From NCBI GenBank assembly GCA_947034895.1, contig OX344761.1:20782863-20846862 (forward strand): a DNA stretch of 64,000 bases, written 5' to 3'. Each line of letters opens with the position of its first letter. Within the stretch, counting starts at the first letter, position 1. The notes below the pieces were generated by a model. The model did not search any database. It worked only from the letters and a program-made list of their open reading frames with translations, and was not told the origin of the DNA. Source of the DNA: Rhytidiadelphus loreus. Taxonomy: Eukaryota; Streptophyta; Bryopsida; Hypnales; Hylocomiaceae. The position numbers and the translations under genes were made by a program. Below, in pieces: positions 12,041 through 21,914 of the stretch.

Positions 12041-12794
12041 ATACACGGATGAAAAGTGCTTCCAAAAAATGTGAAAGGGGGTACACATGTCACTTTGCAT
12101 TTGATTGAAAAATTGACATGGGTGCTTGTGACCCCCGTATCCACCTCCGTATTTGTATCTTTGTGGCATGTGCTTCACATACAAACAATATGGGACAATG
12201 TATGGTCATATTTATATATGTATACATTTCATACATATTCCATATGTATCCCGTGCATATTTAACATGATGTACATATTTTATATTTGTCTTCTCTATCC
12301 ATAATCATATTCCACAGTATTTGTATCCACATTATTTATTTTTCAAGATTAACAGTGTTTGAAGGGGGGGGGGTATTTACGAGAAGTCAATGGCTCTTGA
12401 TTTTTACAAAAAAAAAGGTGCGTTCATTACAATCTGAATCTCGATGCATCATCACAAGAGATAGTGTGGCTGCAAATTTGAACCTTTTGGTTGAATCCTT
12501 ACTCTACATTATTATTCCCTAGAAAATTTAAAAATAGTTGTAAAAATAAAATTCTAACATGCAAAATCCTAGATTACAAAATTTTAGTCTACAAAATGAT
12601 GTGGTTCTCTCTCTTTATTATTATGTTGTTTTTCATTTTTCATTTTCATTTTTTGAGAATTCAAATTAATTTCATTAATATTTTCTATACTATTCAATTA
12701 TGCGATGTTATAATTTCAAAAAAATTCATTACATGCCACATTCATTTGTATTTTGAATTATTTTTTAATGAATCTAATCCAAGCATAGGATAGG
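12041..12794. other. Intergenic, no gene recognised
   Basis: ATG/CAT-rich degenerate repeats (ATATGTATACATTTCATAC...) at about 12200-12300, a G run at 12364-12372, then AT-rich DNA. The 78-100-codon open frames here are hydrophobic low-complexity and show no domain. Confidence 0.4.
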
Positions 12795-13245
12795 TTATTT
12801 ATTACAACCTTACAACCATTGGGATTGACATTTTCCAATAACATGACTCAATTCTTAACAATTGAGTATTTTGAATCATTCTCTTCTTCTTTCTATTTAC
12901 TAATCTTTTTCCTATATGTTATACAATTCTAAATGATCTAAAATTTTTCAAGCATATAACCAACTTGTCTTGAAGAATAAATCTAAGAAAGCACCAACAA
13001 CATGGAGGTTTTTTCATACAAATGTGACCTTGTAAGTGCAGGTATTATATTTTTCACAAGGATTTTTTTCAATTCAAACACTAAAATCTTGCAATCTATA
13101 CCTTTTTAAACTAGCATACTACAAGGTCCTACAATTACATGTGTTCAAAAATGTTTTAAAAAAAAGAATTTGGTTCTTGTACTAGAAATGGAAGTTTGGA
13201 GTGTTTTGGGTCAAAATTCCATAGTCAAATTACTTTGGGGGTTAA
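12795..13245 (-). mobile_element. TTAA element family F1, truncated inverted copy
   Basis: It matches the reverse complement of F1 from the ATTACAACCATTGGGATTGA block through ACAAATGTGACCTTGT and TTGTACTAGAAATGG, ending CTTTGGGGG before TTAA at 13242-13245. The opposite end is missing beyond about 12795. Confidence 0.6.
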
Positions 13246-14703
13246 CAAGTTTTGTTTAAAAGTAATTTGTAAGTTTAATTTTTTAATTCTCTTTGATAAC
13301 ACGTCTTTGTTTTTTTGGACATTTCAATATGTAACGGTTTGCTTTGCGTACCCAAAAATGTTGTCTCAACTACAATGTCAGTCCATTGCACTATGTCAAA
13401 CGACTTCAACTTTTTATTATAATAAAGTATGGTTTCACAAAATGTGGTTTAAAGTTGCCTACACTTGTAATGTATCAAGAAAAAAAAATTCATTGCAATC
13501 AAAGAATTTTAAGAATTTTTAATGAATTTTTTAGTTGAAAAAGTAAGTTTTGTCCCATGCACCTAGAATCCTCAAAAACAAGCATTTGGAATATCAAATA
13601 ATTTTATTTTAATACCATTTTTGGATGTGACTTACATTACGTGGTCCAACATATGAAATAATTAATTTTATTAATAAAAACTTAATAAATTGTGCACTAT
13701 GATGCTTGCAAATCCCAAAATTCAGCGATTTTTCTCACCTCTAAGAAATGATCCAAAAAAATTCAATATTATTAAAAAAACTCATTAGGATTATACATCT
13801 TCATCCTATTGAGGTGCAAGACTTTTTAATTTTAATTTTAGAGTCTTCTTACTTCATCAAAATGAATAAAATAGACAAATTTTAGAAGTTTAAAACAAAA
13901 ATAGCCTAATTAGTGTGTCCAAAAAGCGATACGCAAAGCAAACCATTACCCATAATTACACATGGAATTCCTTCAAGGGTGAAACCTTACACATTAAACC
14001 TATCTGTAAAGGCTTGTTCATCTAAAAATGTTGAGGATAACATCTTCTATATTGAGCGATAGTTAAATTTTTTTTAATGTTATGTTTGTATGCCGTAAGA
14101 AAATACATTTGTCAAGCTAAATTTTGTATTCCAAAATTCAAATTCAATGTGTATTTTTGTATGGAAAGTATTTTTAGGATGTAGGTACTACAATAGAGAG
14201 TTTTTGAGTTGTGTAGGGGAGGGTAGACATTCATCATTGATAGGTCATTTGTACAAGCTTTATAATGTTCTCAATATAAAAAAGATTGTGAACTTGAAGT
14301 GTAGACTATCCTATAAGGATCTAAAGTGTTGTTTACAAGTTTGATTTTACAAATGTTACATGTTTGTCAAAATAGTATTCCCACAATGATGGACTAAAAA
14401 TGTTTTATTTATTTATTGAGGGTTGTTTTTTATATTTTACAGATTAGCACAATTTAGTGGAATGAATGAATATTACAACCAAATTGATTTGTATTACTAC
14501 AATGATTTGAAGGTGCAAAATCAATGTCATGAAAAAATTGTTATATTTTGAAAATTGATACAATACATTAAAGTTTTAGTGTATCCTAATCACAAAGAGT
14601 GTGGCTTGTGTGAATTAGAGATAAAAAGACAAGCTTTATGCAAGTGAGGTGGTAGGGGCTAGAACAACCCATGTGGCATACGATGTATAAATTAGGATTA
14701 GTA
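13246..14703. other. Intergenic, no gene recognised
   Basis: AT-rich sequence with short open frames only; no recognisable protein or repeat end. Confidence 0.4.
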
Positions 14704-15114
14704 GGAGCTCCAACGCTCTTAGTTTAAGCAAAAGTAGAAATTGTGTTCAAAGTAGAATTTCAAACCTCATTTAGGCATAATAGGATAAATGTTTAAAAAA
14801 AAATTGAACTAAATTAATGTATAAAATTGAAATTAACTTTCATCATAAAAAATCCTTTTGAGATATTGAGCCTCCATTCAAAAGTTATGGACAAATTTTA
14901 GAGAGGAATTGGAAGGGATTTTTTCTTTGACATTTTCAGACATCCACTCTGAATTTTGTGGCATAACTTTTTTTTGGAGGCTCAAAATCACAAACGGGTA
15001 AACATTCCCAAACCTTTGTTAGTTCAAAGTATTTTGAAAAGAAAAATTCTATTATGCCAAAATGAGGTTTGAAATTATGCTTTGAACACAATTCCTACTA
15101 AGATAGTGTGCTCC
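14704..15114. mobile_element. Terminal-inverted-repeat element, unassigned
   Basis: Arms of about 80 bp face each other. The left arm has GGAGCTCC...AGTAGAAATTGTGTTCAAAG...CAAACCTCATTT.GGCATAATAG. The right arm has its near-complement CTATTATGCC...AAATGAGGTTTGAAAT.ATGCTTTGAACACAATT...GTGTGCTCC. The spacer has no coding frame. The target duplication is unclear. Confidence 0.65.
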
Positions 15115-16415
15115 TAAGTCTTTGCTTTAAGGGCTGATTTGCCTTTTTCACAAGTTTCCAAGGACAAAATGATTTTTAGCTCCTTTTTCAAAGAAAGAAA
15201 AATAGATGCAAAACCCAACACAAGTAGTTTCATATTTCTCCAAGCATTTTTGAATTACTTATAAATTTTCAAAGACCTGGGTCATAGGCACCTATTTGTG
15301 ACCATAGGTGACCCAAAATCTGTCCCTTTGTGACTTATAAAGAAATGTGCAGAAATCACAGCGTATGATTGGCTCTTACAATAAAAAAAACAATTCTTCT
15401 TGAATTCATTAACAGAGCAAAGAGGTCCATTCAAGGTTCACATTGCAACCATTCTACAGCTACCTACAGGACCATCTAAAGAAGAGGGGCGGATTTTGAA
15501 CCACCTACCTTAATGACAATAAGCGTCAAAGCTCTCATCTTCTACCCTTTGAGGATTCATGACAGACTATGGATTTTATTATAAAACTCACCTCTCCATC
15601 CTCTCCATCCTTAATTCTTAGCAAATATCCATGAAGCAAAGTGCTTCACTTTGCCATCAAAGTATGATGAGGATTAGGCATTATTTTGGACTTTTTGGCT
15701 AGCTCTAGACATTTTTTGTTTTTTTCATAGCTTTGTTACTTAATCTCTTGTTCATTTTTTGTCCAGCTTCTTTAGGGTAATTATTTTCAGCTAACCTTGA
15801 CCTACAGCTACCGTATTTTAAATGAGAGCAAAATAAACTTAAATCCAATAATTTATTAAACCCATTCTGAATTACAAATAGACTTGATCCATTCGTCACT
15901 GGATTCATTCATGAAGCCGCCGGTGCTGTAAATCCCAAAAGAAAGACAATTTGGTCCTAGACAATCCCTGATATTCTCAAGCAATCTTGTTGCGAGAAGC
16001 TTCTTCATCATGGATTACACTGACATTGACATAAAACAGGAGAAATTTCAAGACCAACAACATCTCAGCAATCCCACTCAGATATATGCTTGTCGTTGTT
16101 TAGACATCTGATCCACCTTGGCAACCATTGCATCCAAATAGGACTCACAAAAGTCTGACAAGAAACACGCAAATGCTCAGTAGTGAAGCCACAACGGTGT
16201 CTTCTTGGAGATCACGGCTGGTAGAACTGAAAAATTATGCAACTGTACCCCGAAACGCCCTAGCTATCAAACTAACAAGAGACACAAGGGCTGTAGGCCA
16301 ATGCACAGTTCGGCCGCAGCATTGAGACGATGGAAGCCAGAAACAACAAGACCCGATGCGAGACTTCCAAACAACTCGAAATCACGGCAACTGAAAAACT
16401 TTGAAAAGTGACCAA
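15115..16415. other. Intergenic, no gene recognised
   Basis: A short palindrome around 15285-15315 (GGTCATAGGCACC...GACCATAGGTGACC) is the only structure noted. From about 15900 the base composition becomes more even, perhaps the upstream region of the small gene that follows. No product is recognised. Confidence 0.4.
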
Positions 16416-16417
16416 CG

Positions 16418-16665
16418 GTTGCCATTATACTTACATTAATTATGATTGATTGAAAATCTCTAACCAATGGTTGCCTTCACTTTTACATTCATTATGATTG
16501 GTTGGAAATCCTTCTAACCAAATGGTTGCCTTCACTTTTACATTAATTATGATTGGTTGGAAATATCTCTAATCAAATGGTTGCCTTCACTTTTACATTA
16601 ATTATGATTGGTTGGAAATATCTAACCAAATGGTTTGCTTTTACTTTTGCATTTTCATTGGTTGA
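16418..16665 (+). repeat. Tandem CCAAT-box array (about 61-bp unit)
   Basis: Four units of AACCAAATGGTTGCCTTCAC / TTTTACATTAATTATGATTGGTTGGAAAT. Each unit carries ATTGG (CCAAT on the other strand) and a second ACCAA. The array ends about 30 bases before a TATA box, so it may act as an upstream promoter array for the gene at 16857. Confidence 0.75.
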
Positions 16666-16694
16666 TTGGGTCACTAAGCCACCCTTGTTAGAAG

Positions 16695-16702
16695 TATAAA
16701 TA
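16695..16702 (+). promoter_or_regulatory. TATA box (TATAAATA)
   Basis: TATAAATA lies just after the CCAAT array and about 155 bases before the ATG at 16857. It is followed by a CT-rich stretch like a plant 5' leader. The position fits a start of transcription near 16725-16730. Confidence 0.55.
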
Positions 16703-16856
16703 AGGCCTCCCATTCTTCTCATAGCTCTCAATCATCTTCTTTGCTCTTGCCTTCACTTTGGCTTTCCAAGCTCTATTCTTCTCTTACTATTTCCTCAATT
16801 CTTTTTGTTTCAATTCCTTGTGGTCATTTCTTTTCCTTTTCTCCCTAAATCAAGCC

Positions 16857-17388
16857 ATGGAGCTCAATGTACTCTTGGATCAAATAAGGGGTCTTAGCAC
16901 AAGGCCAAACACACCCAAAGCTTTCCTCAAGTTTTTTGCAAGAGCGGTGTACGTGTTTGGAAAGCAACCGCTGCCTCTCTATCCTCTTAGAGTCCGTACT
17001 CAAGACCAACAATAAGTCCACCCTCCACCATATCTTCATGCCCAAGTCAAACATCACAGGCCTCCAGGTCCTCATGACCATACTTTGGAAATTCCAATCC
17101 AACCATCTAATGACGGCCATCCTCCGCAAAGGCCTCCGTGTGCTTCAACACTTGATGAAGCATAGAGTAGTACAAGGGAGGAATCTCACACTTTGCACGT
17201 GCCAGTTTTGCTTGCACACAATGTGCAAGATTCTTTATGATCTCACAAAACATGGAGATGATCAAGTGAATGAGTTGGCCTCCATGTTCCAAAACTTGAG
17301 GTTTCAGATGCCAAGGGAACCTCACTCCTCACATGTGAGCATTTGCCAGGAGGCAAAGAAGAAGCATTTGCCAAGAGGCCCAAATTAA
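16857..17388 (+). pseudogene. Small gene of unknown function, frame-broken
   Basis: The ATG at 16857 is in good context (AAGCCATGG) behind a TATA box and CCAAT array. Its frame reads MELNVLLDQIRGLSTRPNTP and on to TAA at 17013-17015 (52 aa). From about 16990 the overlapping frame takes over and stays open to 17388. It includes a cysteine cluster, CTCQFCLHTMC, that might bind metal. Base composition is GC-richer throughout both parts, so one indel near 17000 may have split a protein of about 175 aa. An intron with weak sites is the alternative. I do not recognise the protein family. Confidence 0.4.
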
Positions 17389-18310
17389 GGAACCCCCCAG
17401 GAAGAACAAGGCTTAGAAGAAGGCGAAATTCTAGTGGAGAACAAATAGACGGAGCCTTGAGCATAGATCATCACAAAATGTACTCTAAATTGTTTGTATA
17501 ATTAGGAGCTTGATAGTACTACCATAACATTGTTAGTATTGATAATACCTAGTTTGTGTGTGCATTGCTAATGTGATGCCTTATAATTGTTGATTACAAA
17601 TTGAGGAATATTAAAATCATGAGATCATTCGACCTCTCCAAAACCAGTATGCAATATCTAGTTGAATGTATTGTCAGTAATTTCATGGAATGGGTGAGAT
17701 TGTATCTCAAATTGACGAGGCATTTGAAATCAATCTATGAAGCACAAGATTCTGAAATCTGAACTCGAACTGCCATAAGTAGCAAAATCATTTGGGACTT
17801 CAAAGAAAGACTTTGGCTGTACTAACGCAGTCTGTACAGAATGAGTATGTACATGAGGATTATGCACATGCACACTGCCTATGACCACTTTCTCAAACTT
17901 TGCATCCCAATACACTAGATCTTCGTGAATAAATCACATTAGAGATTCATTTAAAAGAAATATTGAGTAGATTTTGAGAATTCATAAATTGATCAGAGTT
18001 ATGCATGTGCCTTGTAATTTCTGGTGATAGCCTTGTAATTTCTGGTGATCAATTCTTTAGATTTGACATGTGAAAAGAGAATTGAAAGACTTCAAATCAC
18101 TTTCACAATTTTAACACCTTCATGATTAAACCTTACAATCTTCAATCCGTAATGTCACATTGTTGTGTTTTCTTTTCTTGTGTGATCCCTAACATGTCTA
18201 ATTTGAATTTGTATGGTGACAATTCAAAAAAATTGATAAAACTTAATATAAGAATGTTGGCTTTTGTTCAATTCTAAGAAGGTCAAAAAGAGGCATTGGG
18301 CATTTAGGGG
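17389..18310. other. Intergenic, no gene recognised
   Basis: It probably holds the 3' region of the preceding small gene. A 21-bp direct duplication (GCCTTGTAATTTCTGGTGAT, twice) lies at about 18010-18051. Nothing coding is recognised. Confidence 0.4.
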
Positions 18311-18850
18311 TTAAAAATTCCCTCACTATTGCAATATTGACTTTTCAATCTTGGATCACACTTTTAGCATATTTTGGCCACTTCTTACTTCCATACTCTT
18401 GATGTGAATTTTGGCCATAAACATGATATTCTTTAAAACTTGAGCCCAACCAATAAAATGAAGTTTATCAAGTGTAGTTTCTACTCTAATTGGAAAACTC
18501 TTAAAATTCAATATTTAATTGCATTTTGAACTTTCAATCTATCACCATGCTTTATTGATTTTTACTTTTAAAATGACAATGATATTATACACTATGATGT
18601 ACATCTATGGAAAAAATTTAAGATTTTTTGAACATAAATTCTATATTTGATATGAATTTTATTTCTTATTTTTTTTATAGTTCACAATCATTTTTACAAA
18701 AACGTATTGAAACTTTTATAACTCATATAAGGTACATGTTTTCATCTTTGAAAAATAAATATAAAATTTCATTGATGTATAGTTCCAAAATGGCAATAAA
18801 TAGAGAAAAAAATTACATGGCTTAATCCGTGGTCATGGGCTTGACTTTTC
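18311..18850 (+). mobile_element. TTAA-bounded repeat (family F4), copy 2
   Basis: ATTTAGGGG precedes TTAA at 18311-18314. The following sequence aligns with 40195-40770 and with the reverse complement of 11404-12040 (TTGGCCATAAACATGATATTCTTTAA..., GAGCCCAACCAATAAAATGAAG, CAAAATGGCAATAAA near the end). The exact outer end is not defined. Non-coding. Confidence 0.5.
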
Positions 18851-19646
18851 AAGCTTAATAGCCCAAATGACCACTGAGAGTTTAGAAATAGTTGTCGAGG
18901 CTAATCCTTTTAGAAGTCAACAGTTGCGCAAATTTTGTCCCATGTATGTACATTATTAAGAAAAAGAAATTGATTAATAGTATAAAAAACATGACTATCA
19001 GAAATAAATTTGACCATGTTGACTTCTGAGGGATGAAGAAAATAGAGAAGACATGTGATTGATTTTCATCACACAAGATGATCACATTGTAAGAAAGTTG
19101 TACAATAGATGCCTATAAATATATTCCATTTAATACAACATTTAATGTTATTTGGTATTTCAAAGGCGAATAATTTTGTTCTAAATTTATTTTGTTCATG
19201 ACATTATTGTATATCACCATATCTTTAGTTCACTATACCGTGGTCCTAGCCCTAAACTTCTTGTAAGTGAATATTTTCTATATATTTCATTGCAAATCTT
19301 CATATAATTATATTAAACATCCATGAACTCACAAAATCACTAAAAATTTGTGTGACACCATAGCAAGTGACTGTATAATGTGTCATTTTTGGGCTATCAA
19401 GTGCACACGTAACTAAACCAATTCACCTATAAGTCGAAAAGAAAATTCTCATAGCTATTGTTCACAAAATTGGAGAACCTCAAAAAATATCATATTTTTC
19501 CCATTTGAAATCCACATTTTACAAAGATTATAATCTTCAATGTGCAATGTCCAATGACCACAAAAAATTTAGTATTGATGCATCTTTAGGATAAGTGCAA
19601 CTCTATATGGTTAAAGGAGTAAAGTATTTCATAAACAAATAGAACA
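18851..19646. other. Intergenic, no gene recognised
   Basis: AT-rich, no structure or product recognised. Confidence 0.4.
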
Positions 19647-20083
19647 CCATATTCATTAAAATGGGAGAATAGGAACCTCTCAAAATAACCTTTCTGATCT
19701 CGACCTAAATCACCAAATTCCATTAAAATGAGACTTTTCAACTTGAATCTAGTTGAATAGACACAAAACCTTTCAATTTTAGGTCGATTCTGAAAGGTTT
19801 TATGTCAATTTAGCTCGAATCGAGCTAAATTGACATAAAACGTTTCAATTTCAGGTCATTTCTGAAAGGTTTTATGTCAATTTAGCTCGAATCGAGTTGA
19901 ATTGACACAAAACCTTTCAATTATAGGTCGATTTTGAAAGGTTTTATGTCAATTTAGCTCAAATTCGACATAAAACCTTTCATCAAATTGACTTAAAACT
20001 TTTTTTATTTCAGATTGTTTTTCCTTTAAATTACATTGGAAAACTCTCATTTCGCTGGAAAACTCTCATTTTAATGAATATGG
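19647..20083. mobile_element. Inverted-repeat element with nested palindromic tandem repeats
   Basis: Ends CCATATTCATTAAAATGGGA (19647) and TCTCATTTTAATGAATATGG (20083) are near-perfect inverted repeats. Inside, a unit of about 95 bp repeats in alternating orientation: GAAAGGTTTTATGTCAATTT, then AGCTCGAATCGAGCT, then AATTGACATAAAACGTTTC. The result is a chain of hairpins. No coding frame. Confidence 0.75.
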
Positions 20084-20589
20084 AGTTATAGCCATTTATG
20101 TATTTCAGACTATAGGTCAAGAATTTGGTCACTTCTTGCTACAATACCCTAGGCTATAAAGGTTTAAAGTCCACTACACAAATTGTGGCCAAAGTCAACC
20201 CAATCATGACTATGTTGATTTTTCCTATCAATGTATGTGACACTACATGTAAAGTAGAAGGTTCTAAAACAATTCAAGCTCTAAAAGTGTTCTCTAGCAC
20301 AAAGGTTCATATTGCATTCTTCAATCTATCAATAGTGCTCATGTGAGGGAGTGGAAATTTTTAGAGCCTTGGGTGAGTCCCACTTCAAAATTCATAACTA
20401 ATTCTATAAGATTCCTAGAATATTGATGGGTGAGGTCACCATTTATCTTTGAAGGAAAACTTTCACAAAAGTTAAATCAATCCTTAAAGGAATGCTTGTT
20501 GAGACATCCATCCATTAAATTAGGTTGTTTGTTTACTATAGTGAGATCTTTGGAACCATGCGTCTCTTAGTTGAATTCTTAGTATCGTT

Positions 20590-20745
20590 CACTATAAAAA
20601 AACATGTGTTTTATTTGACGTTTTATAATTTTTGATGGTATGTCAACAATAACGTCCAATGTAACATTTGGAAGTTATATTGAACATTATAATCAATATA
20701 AAAATAAAAGTTGTTCTATTAGACATCATGATTCATGAGTTCAAG
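20590..20745 (+). mobile_element. CACTA-type left end, truncated
   Basis: CACTATAAAAAAACATGTGTTTTATTTGACG at 20590 matches the left termini at 21029 and 53297, and the hairpin core motif AACGTCCAATGTAAC follows. No matching right terminus is found before other sequence resumes. Confidence 0.5.
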
Positions 20746-21028
20746 GGTTGATTTTGAACAACACAAATCTCAATTGTCGATGCAGGCTACTTCTTTTGTA
20801 CCAATGCCAATTGGCTAATATTAATTGCAGTTTTGGAGTCCCAAACTCCCATTGATTGTCTGAGTTCCTTAGACATTACAAGCAAGTCAATCTTACACAA
20901 TTTTAATTACAATTTGTTATATGTAATATGGAGTCAGTGACATTGGCAAACATTTCTAAGTTCATGTTTGTGGAAAAGTTCAAGGAGACTCAATTGCACT
21001 TGACAAAGTGCAAGCATGTAATTACTTT

Positions 21029-21197
21029 CACTATAAGAAACCCGCGTTTTAGTTGGCGTTTTGTAATTTTTTCTGACAAATTTTAGATGACGTTAGAAAA
21101 AACACAAATTGTTTATTCTTGTGTTTTTTCTAACGTCACCTAAAATCTGTCTGAAAAAATTACAAAACGCCAACTAAAACATGGGTTTCTTATAGTG
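21029..21197. mobile_element. CACTA-type foldback MITE, 169 bp
   Basis: Starts CACTATAAGAAACCCGCG and ends CATGGGTTTCTTATAGTG. The two halves are almost perfectly complementary to a loop of a few bases. A 3-bp target duplication TTT flanks it (21026-21028 and 21198-21200), as expected for CACTA (CMC) elements. If transcribed it would form a long, near-perfect hairpin. Confidence 0.85.
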
Positions 21198-21751
21198 TTT
21201 GTGTCCATCCTAGTTGAATACTATAATTGAGTTTTGAATACCACTCTTTTTTTGAAGGAAAGATCTAATATCAATTTGTACATATATAAAAACAATGGAC
21301 AAAATATATACATTGAAATCTAGAAATTGATTTTTATGTTTTTTTATGTATCTACAAATAGACTTACTATCTTCTAAAAAGATGGCACCCACTCCCAGCC
21401 ATTGATTAACCTGGCCCCCTCAGATGGAAAAAATAATAACCCTTGATTTAAAATAAATAAATTTGAATCCCCCTCCTAGCCTCTGATTTTCCAAAATACG
21501 GATATACAAATATGGATATGCAGATATATGGATACAAATATTTGAATATGTGGATATCGTACAACTATATGTATATAGATATGTACATGGATACATATAC
21601 ATATGATATGGGATTTGTCCCATATCAATTGTCACCCCACCCTCCCCTAAAATTTATAAAGTGGTGGAGGGGTTGAAAACATAAAAGTTTAAATAAAAAA
21701 ATAATAAATATCCCGTGGTATATAAAAAAACTAAAAAAAGGATTACAAAAC

Positions 21752-21797
21752 TTTTGAGAAGATAGTATGCTCAATGACACTATCTTCTCAAAAGATG
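21752..21797. repeat. Short perfect hairpin
   Basis: CTTTTGAGAAGATAGT and its exact complement ACTATCTTCTCAAAAG flank a loop of about 12 bases. A related ACTATCTTCTAAAAAGATGG lies at 21368. It may be the joined ends of a small element. Confidence 0.5.
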
Positions 21798-21879
21798 GCA
21801 CTAACTTCTCAGTGACAATTAAAATTGTCATGAGTACAAAATTTTCAAAGATTGCTTTATGAATTTGAAGGTGGAGTGA

Positions 21880-21881
<2 letters not shown>

Positions 21882-21911
<30 letters not shown>
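21882..21911. repeat. (TA)n microsatellite
   Basis: An uninterrupted TA dinucleotide run at the C-terminal edge of the Tc1 relic. Confidence 0.95.

Positions 21912-21914
<3 letters not shown>

Noticed and set aside
21420..21635. Tyr/Ile-rich open frame
   Set aside because: It is generated by GGATAT/ATATG simple repeats; the bases explain the residues without coding.
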